Below are positions 42,598-50,377 of a stretch of 64,000 nt of DNA, in pieces; the first letter of the stretch is position 1, and the number at the start of each line of letters is the position of its first letter. The stretch lies in assembly GCA_003242735.1 (NCBI GenBank), contig QGVH01000017.1:1-64000 (forward strand), written 5' to 3'. The translations under genes and the position numbers were made by a program. The notes beneath the pieces were generated by a model. That model searched no databases. It had not been told where the DNA came from and saw nothing but the letters and a program-made list of their open reading frames with translations. This DNA is from a bacterium (GTDB lineage: Bacteria > Gemmatimonadota > Gemmatimonadetes > Longimicrobiales > RSA9).

Positions 42598-43162
42598 ATG
42601 ACATTGACCGCCGACACGACGCAACTCCTCCACGCCGCCCGCGCGGGGGACCGCGAAGCCTTCGACAACCTCTAATCCCGGCTCTACGAAGAGCTCCGCG
42701 CCATTGCGCGCCAGCGTCTGGGCCGGCTCCGGCAAGGCCAGACGCTGAACACGGTCGAGCTCGTCCACGAAGCGTACCTCAAGCTGGTGGACCAGACCCG
42801 CGCCGAGCTCGCGAACCGCGCCCATTTCCTGGCCCTCGCCGCGCGCGCCATGCGCTTCATCCTCTGTGGACCGCGCGCGTGCACGAGCCGCGAAGAAGCG
42901 CGGCGGGGGTGCGGCGAATGTGCTTCCCCTCGCTGAGGTCTGCATCGCAGACGACGACCGCGCGACCGATCTCCTGGAGCTCAACGACGCGCTCGAACGG
43001 CTCGCTCGCTTCGACGATCGGCTCGGCCGCCTGGTCGAGTACCGTTTCTTCGGCGGCCTCACGTACGATGAGATCGCTGCCGTGACCGGACTGTCCGTGC
43101 CGACCGTCAAGCGGGACTGGGTGCGGGCGAGGACCTGGCTGTACCGCGCGCTCGACCCGTAG
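42598..43162 (+). pseudogene. broken ECF-type RNA polymerase sigma factor
   Basis: Three fragments together form one sigma factor. MTLTADTTQLLHAARAGDRE runs to a TAA at 42673-42675. In the same frame comes SRLYEELRAIARQRLGRLRQ, then HEAYLKLVDQ. A single extra T at about 42867 (after CGCTTCATCCTC) shifts the frame to VDRARARAAKKRGGG, then ALERLARFDDRLGRLVEYRF and LTYDEIAAVTGLSVPTVKRD, the sigma region 4 helix-turn-helix. So there is one nonsense codon and one frameshift. The intact relatives are ECF-like sigma factors encoded next to TPR kinases. Sequencing error is possible for one lesion but the partner gene is damaged too. Confidence 0.85.
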
Positions 43163-43250
43163 CGGTCAGCCGACGTGCTGTGCGCCGCCCGAACCCGCCC
43201 TGACCCAGGCACCCCGAACCATCGCCGACCCCCGACCCCGCACCACGCCT

Positions 43251-44961
43251 GTGGACGGCCTCGCACCCGAACGCTGGAAGCGGATCGACGAGCTGTTCGC
43301 GGCAGCGCTCGACCTCCCCCGCCGAGCGGGACGCCTTCGTGCGGCGGGCGAGCGAGGGCGACGACGAGCTGTGCCGCGAGGTCCTCTCGCCCTGCTCGCG
43401 AGCGCGCCCGAAGCGGAGGCGGCGCTCGGCGACTCCGTCGACACCTTCGCGGCGCCGCTCCTCGCGGACCTGGCGGCGGAAGCATCCGATGACGACGCGG
43501 CGCTCGCGCCGGGCATACGGGTCGGACCCTACCGCATCGTCAGGGAGATCGGCCGCGGCGGCATGGGCGTGGTCTATCTGGCCGAGCGCGCGGACCAGGA
43601 GTTCCAGAAGCGCGTCGCGCTCAAGGTCGTCAAGCGCGGCATGGACACCGACGAGGTCCTGCGCCGCTTCCGCCACGAGCGGCAGATCCTCGCCTCCCTC
43701 GAGCACCCCAACATCGCGCGCCTCCTGGACGGCGGCGCGACAGCGGATGGCCGGCCCTGCCTCGTCATGGAGTACATCGAAGGCGAGCCGATCGACGCGT
43801 ACTGCGACCGGCGCAGGCTCGGCATCCGCGAGCGCCTCGAACTGCTCCGCGCCGTCTGCGACGCGGTGCAGCACGCGCACCAGCACCTCGTCGTGCACCG
43901 GGACATCAAGCCTCGAACATCCTGGTGACCGATGCCGGCGAGCCGAAGTTGCTGGACTTCGGCATCGCGAAGCTGCTCGACGAATCGGCGAGCGAGGATC
44001 CCCCGCGTACGCGCACCGGCGTACGCATGCTCGCGCCGGAGTACGCATCGCCCGAGCAGGTGCGCGGCGAGCCCGTCACCACGGCCAGCGACGTGTACGC
44101 GCTCGGGGTGGCGCTGTACCGGCTCTTGCGCGGCCGGGCGCCGCACCGGGTCCGGGGGCTGTCCGGGTCCGAAGCGGAACGGGTGCTGGACACGGAACCG
44201 CTGCCGCCCAGCGTCGCGGCGGTGCGCAGCGGCGAGCCCGGCGCCCCGGGAAGCGACGCGCGCGCCGTCGCCAGCCCGGAGGAGATCGCGAGGTCCCACG
44301 GCACGACGGCGGAGGCGCTCCGCGTGCTGCAGGCGACCGTCGGGCCGGAGCACCCTTACACCGCCCTCGGGCTGAGCAACCTCGCTTCCGTTCTCGACCA
44401 GCTCGATCGGGACGGCGAGGCGGATCCGTTGTTCCGGGCCTCCATCGCGCTCCAGCGACGGATCTTCGCGCCCGGTCCCCCCAACATCGCGCCCACGCTG
44501 GCCAACTACGGGGACCTCCTGCGTTCGAAGGCGAGATACGCCGAGGCGGAGGAGCTCTACCGCGGGGCGATCGAGCTCCAGCGGGCCGCTCTCCGTGACG
44601 ACCCCCCGACGTCGCGATCCTGACGAGCAAGCTCGCCGGCGCCCTCTGCTCCGCAGGCCGCGGCCGGGAGGCGGTCCCCCTCCTCGAGCGGGCCGCCTCC
44701 GTCCTGGAGCGGACGCTCTCGCCCGGGCACGCCCGCACGCTCGAGGCCAGGCTCCAGCTCGGCCGGTGCCTCGCCGGGCAGGGCAGCCCCGCGGAGGCCG
44801 AAGCGATCCTCCTGGCGACGCTCGAGGCCGTCGAGGCAGGTGGCCCTTCCACGGCGCTGCCGCGGCCCGCCACGCCCCAGGCGCTGGAGGACCTCCACGC
44901 GAGCTGGGGGCAGCCGGAACGGGCCGCCGAGTACGCCGCACGTCTCGAGGAGCAGGAGTGA
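43251..44961 (+). pseudogene. broken TPR-type Ser/Thr protein kinase
   Basis: The pieces read as one kinase spread over several frames. Lesions visible: an extra C in the C-run near 43320 (after ALDLP), a compensating lost base near 43390, a lost base at about 43913 where DIKP should continue into SNILVTDAGEPKLLDFGIAK, and a lost C near 44607 where DPPDVAIL should continue. Intact motifs are IGRGGMGVVYLA, VALKVVKRG, VVHRDIK and LLDFGIA. After ALYRLLRG the rest of the kinase lobe and the usual membrane helix are missing, and TPR-like repeats (LGLSNLASVLDQLDRDGEA) follow almost at once, so there is also an internal deletion. Confidence 0.82.
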
Positions 44962-45019
44962 CGGACGGCGCGGCGCTGCGCGCCCCGAGCGCTGGTCCTG
45001 CGGCGAAGGGGGCGGGGGC

Positions 45020-45048
45020 TTCACCCCTCGCCCGAAATCGTGTATAAT
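45020..45048 (+). promoter_or_regulatory. upstream promoter of the tRNA array
   Basis: TTCACC (45020-45025), 17 bp, TATAAT (45043-45048), followed by TGGG. A hairpin GCTGCCGG/CCGGCAGC (45054-45082) lies between this and the second promoter. Confidence 0.6.
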
Positions 45049-45089
45049 TGGGAGCTGCCGGTCCACCACGGATCCCGGCAGCCCGAGGG

Positions 45090-45118
45090 TTGACACGACC
45101 GAGACGTCGGGATATATT
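45090..45118 (+). promoter_or_regulatory. main promoter of the tRNA array
   Basis: TTGACA (45090-45095), exactly 17 bp, TATATT (45113-45118). Near consensus, with the predicted start about 11 bp before the initiator tRNA. Confidence 0.85.
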
Positions 45119-45135
45119 ATTTGTCCTGACCACGA

Positions 45136-45209
45136 CGCGGGGTGGAGCAGTCTGGTAGCTCGCCGGGCTCATAACCCGGAGGTCGCGGGTTCAAATCCCG
45201 CCCCCGCTA
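45136..45209 (+). tRNA. tRNA-fMet (CAT), initiator
   Basis: 74 nt, clover-leaf complete. Loop CTCATAA gives CAT. The unpaired position 1-72 (C opposite T) and three G-C pairs at the base of the anticodon stem (CCGGG/CCCGG) mark the initiator. CCA is not encoded. Confidence 0.95.
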
Positions 45210-45257
45210 CTTCGGCGACCCGGTGTGATCCGGGGCCACACGGGCCGAGAGGAGACG

Positions 45258-45392
45258 ATGCACGTTCGACGTCCGCTCCCGCGACTTCGCGCCCGCTTCG
45301 GCGTCCGTGGCGCCGGGAGCGACAGCGAACGAGCGGCGGACGCGGACGCGGGGTCGTCTTACCCGGCCAGGGCGGGAGGAAGGTCGGAGTAG
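45258..45392 (+). other. possible 44-codon frame in the transcribed spacer
   Basis: ATG at 45258 with GAGGAG six bases upstream opens an Arg-rich frame (MHVRRPLPRLRARFGVRGAG...) ending at TAG 45390-45392. It lies between the initiator tRNA and the terminator at 45421, so it must be transcribed with that tRNA. Coding is unproven; the segment could equally be a small RNA or plain spacer. Confidence 0.35.
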
Positions 45393-45420
45393 TGTGCGTC
45401 AGGCACCGGACCCCTTCCCG

Positions 45421-45448
45421 CCCGCGCGGTGACGCCGCGCGGGTTTTT
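45421..45448 (+). terminator. Rho-independent terminator within the tRNA array
   Basis: CCCGCGCGG (45421-45429), 5-nt loop, CCGCGCGGG (45435-45443), five T. It would end or attenuate transcription after the initiator tRNA, before tRNA-Phe. Confidence 0.85.
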
Positions 45449-45485
45449 CTTGGCCCGGGTCCTCGCGTGGGCCGGGCAGAGGCAA

Positions 45486-45558
45486 GGCCGGGTAGCTCAG
45501 TTGGTAGAGCACGTGACTGAAAATCACGGTGTCGGCGGTTCGATTCCGTCCCCGGCCA
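45486..45558 (+). tRNA. tRNA-Phe (GAA)
   Basis: 73 nt; anticodon arm CGTGA-CTGAAAA-TCACG; acceptor GGCCGGG pairs with CCCGGCC; discriminator A. Confidence 0.95.
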
Positions 45559-45577
45559 TGCGGAGGTTGCGGAGCGT

Positions 45578-45650
45578 AGGTCCGTAGCTCAATTGGTAGA
45601 GCACCGGTCTCCAAAACCGGCGGTTGGGGGTTCGAGTCCCTCCGGGCCTG
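45578..45650 (+). tRNA. tRNA-Trp (CCA)
   Basis: 73 nt; anticodon arm CCGGT-CTCCAAA-ACCGG; acceptor AGGTCCG pairs with CGGGCCT (one G-U); discriminator G. Confidence 0.95.
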
Positions 45651-45748
45651 TGGCTGGAGCGTCGCTGACGAGCCCTGGAGGGGCCGGGTTGGCGGAGCCG
45701 GCCGACAATTCGGGTCTGGGTGGTGTGTGAGGGCGCGGAGGCGCCCGA

Positions 45749-45777
45749 GAGACGGGGTCTCGCCGGTCCGTGAGCGG
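45749..45777. repeat. spacer repeat before tRNA-Glu(CTC), copy 1
   Basis: GAGACGGGGTCTCGCCGGT then CCGTGAGCGG. It matches the copy at 46113-46141 in 25 of 29 positions and contains the small hairpin GAGAC/GTCTC. Confidence 0.65.
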
Positions 45778-45826
45778 CACGCCGGGTTGCGGCGGGCGTA
45801 TCGGGAGAGGCGAGGCGACGAGATGT

Positions 45827-45899
45827 GCCCCCATCGTCTAGTGGCCTAGGACGCCGCGTTCTCAGCGCGGAAACCGGGGTTCGATTCCCCGTGGGGGTA
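45827..45899 (+). tRNA. tRNA-Glu (CTC)
   Basis: 73 nt; anticodon arm CCGCG-TTCTCAG-CGCGG; acceptor GCCCCCA pairs with TGGGGGT (terminal G-U); discriminator A. Nearly the same acceptor and T arm as the tRNA-Glu(TTC) at 46154. Confidence 0.95.
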
Positions 45900-45941
45900 C
45901 TGACATGGAAGGGGTGGTCGCGGTGTTGGCGGCCGGGACCC

Positions 45942-46013
45942 GCTCGCGTAGCTCAGTGGTAGAGCGCTTCCTTGGTAAGGAAGAGGTCACGGGTTCAATT
46001 CCCGTCGCGAGCT
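45942..46013 (+). tRNA. tRNA-Thr (GGT)
   Basis: 72 nt; anticodon arm CTTCC-TTGGTAA-GGAAG; acceptor GCTCGCG pairs with CGCGAGC; discriminator T followed by an encoded CCA (46014-46016), the only CCA in the array. Confidence 0.95.
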
Positions 46014-46112
46014 CCATGGGCAAGGAAGGTGGCGGGGCCGGCGGGTCTCGCTGGCGCGGAAACGGCGAGTACCGCGCGCAAAGCAGATGGTCTCGCTCCT
46101 GCGGGATGGACG

Positions 46113-46141
46113 AGACAGGGTCTCGCCGGTGTGTGAGGGGT
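46113..46141. repeat. spacer repeat before tRNA-Glu(TTC), copy 2
   Basis: GAGACAGGGTCTCGCCGGT then GTGTGAGGGG, second copy of the element at 45749. Each copy lies shortly before a tRNA-Glu gene. Confidence 0.65.
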
Positions 46142-46153
46142 AAGGCGAGACGG

Positions 46154-46225
46154 GCCCCCATCGTCTAACGGTTAGGACACCAGTCTTTCAAGCTGGCAGT
46201 CGGGGTTCGATTCCCCGTGGGGGCG
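46154..46225 (+). tRNA. tRNA-Glu (TTC)
   Basis: 72 nt; loop CTTTCAA gives TTC; acceptor GCCCCCA pairs with TGGGGGC; discriminator G. Confidence 0.95.
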
Positions 46226-46250
46226 TGGGAGGGGTAGAAGAGAGACGGTC

Positions 46251-46323
46251 GCGGGCGTAGCTCAGTTGGTAGAGCGTCTGCTTGCCATGCAGAAGGTCGC
46301 CGGTTCGAGTCCGGTCGCCCGCT
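46251..46323 (+). tRNA. tRNA-Gly (GCC)
   Basis: 73 nt; anticodon arm TCTGC-TTGCCAT-GCAGA; acceptor GCGGGCG pairs with CGCCCGC; discriminator T. Confidence 0.95.
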
Positions 46324-46377
46324 CTGAGGAGAGGTTGCACTGCCCGGGGCACTCGGGGCCGCCGGTGCGGAGGATTC

Positions 46378-46451
46378 GGGGCTGTAGCTCAGCTGGTTAG
46401 AGTGCCGGTCTGTCACACCGGAGGTCGCGGGTTCAAGTCCCGTCAGCCCCG
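46378..46451 (+). tRNA. tRNA-Asp (GTC)
   Basis: 74 nt; anticodon arm CCGGT-CTGTCAC-ACCGG; acceptor GGGGCTG pairs with CAGCCCC; discriminator G. Confidence 0.95.
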
Positions 46452-46497
46452 CTCGCAGTGAGGTGATTGACAACACGGGTCCGGCGAAGAGCAGCGT

Positions 46498-46570
46498 GGG
46501 GCTGTAGCTCAGCTGGGAGAGCGCCTGAATGGCATTCAGGAGGTCACGGGTTCAAGTCCCGTCAGCTCCA
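46498..46570 (+). tRNA. tRNA-Ala (GGC)
   Basis: 73 nt; anticodon arm CCTGA-ATGGCAT-TCAGG; acceptor GGGGCTG pairs with CAGCTCC with the G3-T70 identity wobble of tRNA-Ala; discriminator A. Confidence 0.95.
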
Positions 46571-46629
46571 TATCCGCGGGAGTGCGCGGGCCGCTCGGAG
46601 TGAGTTCCGCTCCCCGAGCGTGCAGATCG

Positions 46630-46713
<84 letters not shown>

Positions 46714-46765
46714 TAGGCCCGGCGCGAGCCGGGGATTGCTGCCGGCGTCGCCGGCGGTCAGTGGC

Positions 46766-46849
46766 GCCCACGTGCTGGAATTGGTAGACAGGCTGGTTTG
46801 AGGGACCAGTGCCGGCAACGGCGTACAGGTTCGAGTCCTGTCGTGGGCA
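46766..46849 (+). tRNA. tRNA-Leu (GAG)
   Basis: 84 nt with long variable arm; anticodon arm CTGGT-TTGAGGG-ACCAG; acceptor GCCCACG pairs with CGTGGGC; discriminator A. Confidence 0.95.
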
Positions 46850-46920
46850 TGGCGGCGCGTTGTGAGGGGCGGCCCGACGACGAAGCCGCGCCACGGCGCC
46901 GCGAGGTGAACGTCGACGTT

Positions 46921-46994
46921 GCGCCCGTAGCTCAACTGGATAGAGCGTTGGACTACGGATCCAAAGGTTGGGGGTTCGACTCCTCCCGGGCGCA
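46921..46994 (+). tRNA. tRNA-Arg (ACG)
   Basis: 74 nt; anticodon arm TTGGA-CTACGGA-TCCAA; acceptor GCGCCCG pairs with CGGGCGC; discriminator A. The A34 is normally edited to inosine by TadA. Confidence 0.95.
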
Positions 46995-47064
46995 TCACGG
47001 GACGAAGCCCGCGAGCCCGAGCGAGGGTCGGAGCGAGGCGGCGGCCCGGGCGGCGAGCAGGTGA

Positions 47065-47147
47065 GGTGGGGTACCGAAGCGGCCAAACGGGGCAGACTGT
47101 AAATCTGCTGGCGTATGCCTTCGTAGGTTCGAATCCTACCCCCACCA
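47065..47147 (+). tRNA. tRNA-Tyr (GTA)
   Basis: 83 nt with long variable arm; anticodon arm GCAGA-CTGTAAA-TCTGC; acceptor GGTGGGG pairs with CCCCACC; discriminator A. Confidence 0.95.
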
Positions 47148-47205
47148 CTGCGCGGCAATGGCCGGCACGTCCGGACGGCCGCGGGTACTGGATGGACACG
47201 GGACC

Positions 47206-47279
47206 GGGCGCGTAGCTCAGCTGGTTAGAGCGCTACGTTGACATCGTAGAGGTCAGAGGTTCGAGTCCTCTCGCGCCCA
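47206..47279 (+). tRNA. tRNA-Val (GAC)
   Basis: 74 nt; anticodon arm CTACG-TTGACAT-CGTAG; acceptor GGGCGCG pairs with CGCGCCC; discriminator A. Confidence 0.95.
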
Positions 47280-47375
47280 TGTGAGCCTGGCCGCTGAGGC
47301 CGGTTCGACGAGCGGCGGCTCGCGGGCCGAGCGGGGCCGCCCGGGCGGGCCGGGTGACGTGGTCGCGACGCGGAC

Positions 47376-47448
47376 GGGGCTGTAGCTCAGCTGGGAGAGC
47401 GCCTGGATCGCACCCAGGAGGTCAGGGGTTCGAGTCCCCTCAGCTCCA
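47376..47448 (+). tRNA. tRNA-Ala (CGC)
   Basis: 73 nt; anticodon arm CCTGG-ATCGCAC-CCAGG; acceptor GGGGCTG with CAGCTCC and the G3-T70 wobble; discriminator A. Body very like the tRNA-Ala at 46498. Confidence 0.95.
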
Positions 47449-47489
47449 TTCCGGCTCCGCCGGCCGGTACCGGAACGGCGAAGCGTGCT

Positions 47490-47561
47490 GCCACCGTAGC
47501 TCAGTGGTAGAGCACTCGATTCGTAATCGAGCGGTCGTCGGTTCAAATCCGACCGGTGGCT
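47490..47561 (+). tRNA. tRNA-Thr (CGT)
   Basis: 72 nt; anticodon arm CTCGA-TTCGTAA-TCGAG; acceptor GCCACCG pairs with CGGTGGC; discriminator T. Confidence 0.95.
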
Positions 47562-47579
47562 CTTTGGAACCCGTCGCAT

Positions 47580-47585
47580 TATATT
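47580..47585 (+). promoter_or_regulatory. -10-like element inside the tRNA array
   Basis: TATATT followed by GGGG, 22 bp before tRNA-Gly(CCC). It is the only AT-rich patch in the second half of the array, and the -35 side is weak. Possibly an internal promoter for the distal tRNAs. Confidence 0.4.
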
Positions 47586-47606
47586 GGGGTAAGCGACGGA
47601 TGGCCT

Positions 47607-47679
47607 GCGGGAGTAGCTCAGTTGGCAGAGCATCAGCTTCCCAAGCTGAGGGTCGCGGGTTCGAGCCCCGTCTCCCGCT
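47607..47679 (+). tRNA. tRNA-Gly (CCC)
   Basis: 73 nt; anticodon arm TCAGC-TTCCCAA-GCTGA; acceptor GCGGGAG pairs with CTCCCGC; discriminator T. Confidence 0.95.
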
Positions 47680-47728
47680 CTGGCCGGCACAGGACGCCGG
47701 CCCGCGTCCTGCAGTAGGCTCGACACGG

Positions 47729-47801
47729 TGCCCCTTGGTGTAATTGGCAACACGCCTGACTCTGGATCAGGAGAGTCCTGGTTCGAACCCAGGAGGGGCA
47801 G
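47729..47801 (+). tRNA. tRNA-Gln (CTG)
   Basis: 73 nt; anticodon arm CCTGA-CTCTGGA-TCAGG; acceptor TGCCCCT pairs with AGGGGCA (T1-A72 as is typical of tRNA-Gln); discriminator G. Confidence 0.95.
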
Positions 47802-47837
47802 TCCACGAGCGGGGCGGGAGCCCCGCGCCGGACCCTT

Positions 47838-47924
47838 GGAGAGGTGGCCGAGAGGCTTAAGGCGGCGCCCTGCTAAGGCGTTGGGCCCAAAAGGCCCGCG
47901 TGGGTTCGAATCCCACCCTCTCCG
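47838..47924 (+). tRNA. tRNA-Ser (GCT)
   Basis: 87 nt with long variable arm; loop CTGCTAA gives GCT; acceptor GGAGAGG pairs with CCTCTCC; discriminator G. Confidence 0.95.
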
Positions 47925-47972
47925 CTGCACGAGCCGAGGCGGGGCGGCCGGCCGGCTCCGCAGGCCGCAAGG

Positions 47973-48060
47973 GGACGGGTGGCCGAGTGGTTTAAGGCGC
48001 ACGCCTGGAGAGCGTGTGGGCGCCAAAAACGCCTCGTGGGTTCGAATCCCACCCCGTCCG
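47973..48060 (+). tRNA. tRNA-Ser (GGA)
   Basis: 88 nt with long variable arm; anticodon arm CACGC-CTGGAGA-GCGTG; acceptor GGACGGG pairs with CCCGTCC; discriminator G. Confidence 0.95.
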
Positions 48061-48086
48061 TGCCGCTGTGGTGGGAGGAACAGGAT

Positions 48087-48160
48087 CGGGGAGTAGCTCA
48101 GCCCGGTAGAGCACTGCGTTCGGGACGCAGGGGTCGCTGGTTCAAATCCAGTCTCCCCGA
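48087..48160 (+). tRNA. tRNA-Pro (CGG)
   Basis: 74 nt; anticodon arm CTGCG-TTCGGGA-CGCAG; acceptor CGGGGAG pairs with CTCCCCG; discriminator A. Confidence 0.95.
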
Positions 48161-48215
48161 CTGACGCGAGAGGGCGAGAGGCGCGGCAGACCCGAGCCCT
48201 CGCCTTCGCTGCTTC

Positions 48216-48299
48216 GGAGGCGTAGTCCTAACTGGTAAGGCACCGCACTCGAAATGCGGCGGGCGCAAGCCCTTGGGGGTTCGAGTCCCTCCGCCTCCG
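48216..48299 (+). tRNA. tRNA-Ser (CGA)
   Basis: 84 nt with long variable arm; anticodon arm CCGCA-CTCGAAA-TGCGG; acceptor GGAGGCG pairs with CGCCTCC; discriminator G. The D arm (TAGTCCTAACTGGTAAGGC) differs from the usual TGGCCGAG form of the other two Ser tRNAs here. Last gene of the array. Confidence 0.93.
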
Positions 48300-48732
48300 C
48301 TCTCCTTGCTCAACGACGTACGGCGCTCGTCGGCACTGGCCGGCGGGCGCCGTTTGCGTTTCCGGCCGCGGACGCTCGATCGGGGCGCCGCGCCCGGGTG
48401 AGCGCGCCGCTCCCCTGCCCTCCCTCGGCCGGCATCAAGTGGTCGCGATCCCCGGCCGATACTCACGACAGGAAGGGTCGGGGCCAGGGGGCTGAGGCAC
48501 CCGGGGTGTGGCGCCGGATTTCCACTTCCGACTCTCGGGGACTCTTCGACGGCAGCCGGCTCCCTCCTTCGCGGTCTCCCCCGCCCCGGCCCTTCGACGT
48601 GTCACGCTCGACCACGCGTTGTGGGGGTCGGGAGCAGTGAGGTGCGGGAGCTGGCCCTCCACTGGTGGCAGGATCGTGCCGCGCCCTGCTCCCCACTCCC
48701 CTACTCGCTCCTACCCGACGAGGAGACCGGCC
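48300..48732. other. 433-bp spacer after the tRNA array
   Basis: Apart from the terminator at 48320 I see no gene. Frames across it have no recognisable motif. The ribosome site of the small gene at 48733 lies at its end. Confidence 0.5.
48320..48361 (+). terminator. terminator of the tRNA array
   Basis: ACGGCGCTCG (48320-48329) and CGGGCGCCGT (48344-48353) pair over 10 positions with one G-U; TTGCGTTT follows, a broken T-tract. Confidence 0.6.
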
Positions 48733-48843
48733 GTGAGCAAGAAGGGCAAGAAGCGCATCGCCATCGGCATCGGACTGGCCCTGGTCGCGCTCTGCGTCTG
48801 CGGCGCAGTGGCGGGGCAGAAGTTGCTGACGCGGGAGGCTTAG
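48733..48843 (+). CDS. 36-residue single-helix membrane peptide
   Basis: A GTG with AGGAGA about eight bases upstream opens a 36-codon frame: basic N-terminus (SKKGKKR), one hydrophobic helix (IAIGIGLALVALCVCGAVAG), short polar tail. The layout fits a small membrane protein or a lipoprotein-like signal anchor. It is unknown and too short for firm calling; the clean start and charge pattern are the support. Confidence 0.5.
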   Translation: MSKKGKKRIAIGIGLALVALCVCGAVAGQKLLTREA

Positions 48844-48844
48844 G

Positions 48845-49015
48845 GCGAAGGAGAATGTGATTTTCCTGGGCCGCCCCGGCGTCGGCAAGACCGACCTGGC
48901 CAACGGTCTCGCCGTTGCCACAGCCGAGAGCGGCGGGCTCGCCGACTGCGACGCGCTCCCCGATCCCAGCCCAGGACCAGGCGCTACGAGAAGGCCTCGG
49001 TCGTCTCCAGCCGTG
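48845..49015 (+). mobile_element. relic of an IS21-family istB ATPase gene
   Basis: Starting at 48848 the frame reads KENVIFLGRPGVGKTDLANG then LAVATAESGG, which is the Walker A region of IstB helper ATPases (usual form ENVIFLGPPGVGKTHLAxALG). About 70 bp later RYEKASVV (from 48982) matches the later IstB block RYEKASVVLTSN. The roughly 100 residues normally between them, and the rest of the gene, are gone, and no istA or terminal repeats are visible. It is a fragment from an old insertion just beyond the tRNA array. Confidence 0.6.
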
Positions 49016-49168
49016 CCGGGCTCTCGCCACCGAGCCCGGGCAACGGAACTCTCAACCGCGACGGCGCTGTAGCCGTTGGGAGGGAGCGACGGCTCAAGGC
49101 TCGTTGCCCCCTCCCTCTGCCCAGGCGTCAGGGCTTCGCCCGCCGTTCACAGGGCTCCGGTCACCGCC

Positions 49169-50377
49169 CTAGAACGCCGCGGTGATCCCGGCCACGATGC
49201 GCGCGCGCTCACGCTCGATGTCCCACTGCGCCTCCCCGGAGAGCCGGAGATTCCGACGGAAGAGATACGAAAGCCCGGCGGCCGCGCTGTGATAGCGTTC
49301 CAGGAAGCCGCTCTCGCCTTGCCGCAGCGTGAACACCGGCCCGTCGGACGAGACCCAGTTGTAGAGGCCTGTGACAAAGAGCCGCCCGGCTGGGCCGCCG
49401 GGTGCCCAGATCAGCTCCGCGAAGGCCGCGTCGACGGCCGTATTCCGTGCGCCGTCCGGCGCGTCGAAGAACGGCCGGTCATCCGTCCTGCGCAGATACT
49501 GGAGGTTGAGTTCGACGTTCGGCCCCATGGTCATCGTGAGATCCGGGCCCAGGATGCGGGTATGGTTCCGCACACCGCGCTGCTCCTCCACGCCGATGAG
49601 GCCGAAACCGCCCAGACGCACGCGGCCGAAGTCGTGCGAGTACCTGGCGACGAAGTTCTTCCAGTCGTCCCGGTCGTACTGTCTGTTTGCGGCGGCACCG
49701 AGGAGCCCCGTGCCGTTGAGGAGTTCCAGGACGACGTCGCCCCCTTCCCACGGCGAGAAGCTCACCATGATTCCTCGGTCGTATGTGAGGTCGGCTAGCG
49801 CGTCCCCTACCCGGACCCGGTAGGGCTGGTAGTCCTCGTACTCCAGGCGGAGCTCCCGCTTGAAGAGCGGATCCGAGATCTGGAACTGCCCGACGACCAC
49901 CGTGATCCCGCTGCCGCCGATATCGGTGAACTGGAGGTAGGCGTCCTCGAGCCCCTTCACCTCGCCCCGCTCGGAAAGGAAGAAGTACATGTAGTAGCTG
50001 ACCTTGTGTGCGATCGGCCCGCCCGAGAGGACCTTGACGCTGTACGGCACCTGGAGGTCTACTGCCGCCCGATCCGGGACGGCCGGCGTGTACATCTGTG
50101 CGTACGCGTCGATCCGGACGCCGAGCGGAATGTCCTTCGGGAGCTGGAGCAGGGGATCCGCCGTCGCCACCGTGTCGCGGGGCGGCTCGCCGGGCATCAT
50201 TTCGAACCCGTTCCCTGCGAAGTGTTCGCCGAACGCCGTGAGGCGCGGAGCCGGCGCGTGACACATCGAACAAGAGACCCTGTACTTGCGAGCGAACGGC
50301 GGTATGGCCCAGGCCGCTTCGACCATACCGAGCAGCAGGGCCAGCACGCCGGCGGCCAGCATCGCTCTGCGAATCAT
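49169..50377 (-). CDS. outer-membrane cytochrome-porin with one c-type haem site
   Basis: The 402-residue product has a signal peptide (to AWA, about residue 24), then IPPFARKYRVSCSMCHAPAP, with the haem c motif CSMCH at 36-40. The rest is beta-strand-rich with alternating aromatic residues and ends in F, as outer-membrane barrels do (blocks YYMYFFLSERGEVKGLEDAY, GQFQISDPLFKRELRLEYED). A haem-bearing N-terminus on a barrel suggests electron transfer across or at the outer membrane, but this is inference. GGAGGG lies eight bases before the ATG. It is divergent from the membrane LuxR regulator across a 1.1-kb gap. Confidence 0.82.
   Translation of the reverse strand: MIRRAMLAAGVLALLLGMVEAAWAIPPFARKYRVSCSMCHAPAPRLTAFGEHFAGNGFEMMPGEPPRDTVATADPLLQLPKDIPLGVRIDAYAQMYTPAVPDRAAVDLQVPYSVKVLSGGPIAHKVSYYMYFFLSERGEVKGLEDAYLQFTDIGGSGITVVVGQFQISDPLFKRELRLEYEDYQPYRVRVGDALADLTYDRGIMVSFSPWEGGDVVLELLNGTGLLGAAANRQYDRDDWKNFVARYSHDFGRVRLGGFGLIGVEEQRGVRNHTRILGPDLTMTMGPNVELNLQYLRRTDDRPFFDAPDGARNTAVDAAFAELIWAPGGPAGRLFVTGLYNWVSSDGPVFTLRQGESGFLERYHSAAAGLSYLFRRNLRLSGEAQWDIERERARIVAGITAAF

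Noticed and set aside
42598..43162. Programmed frameshift in the sigma factor
   Set aside because: No slippery sequence or stimulatory structure is evident, an in-frame TAA also interrupts the gene, and the neighbouring kinase is broken in the same way.
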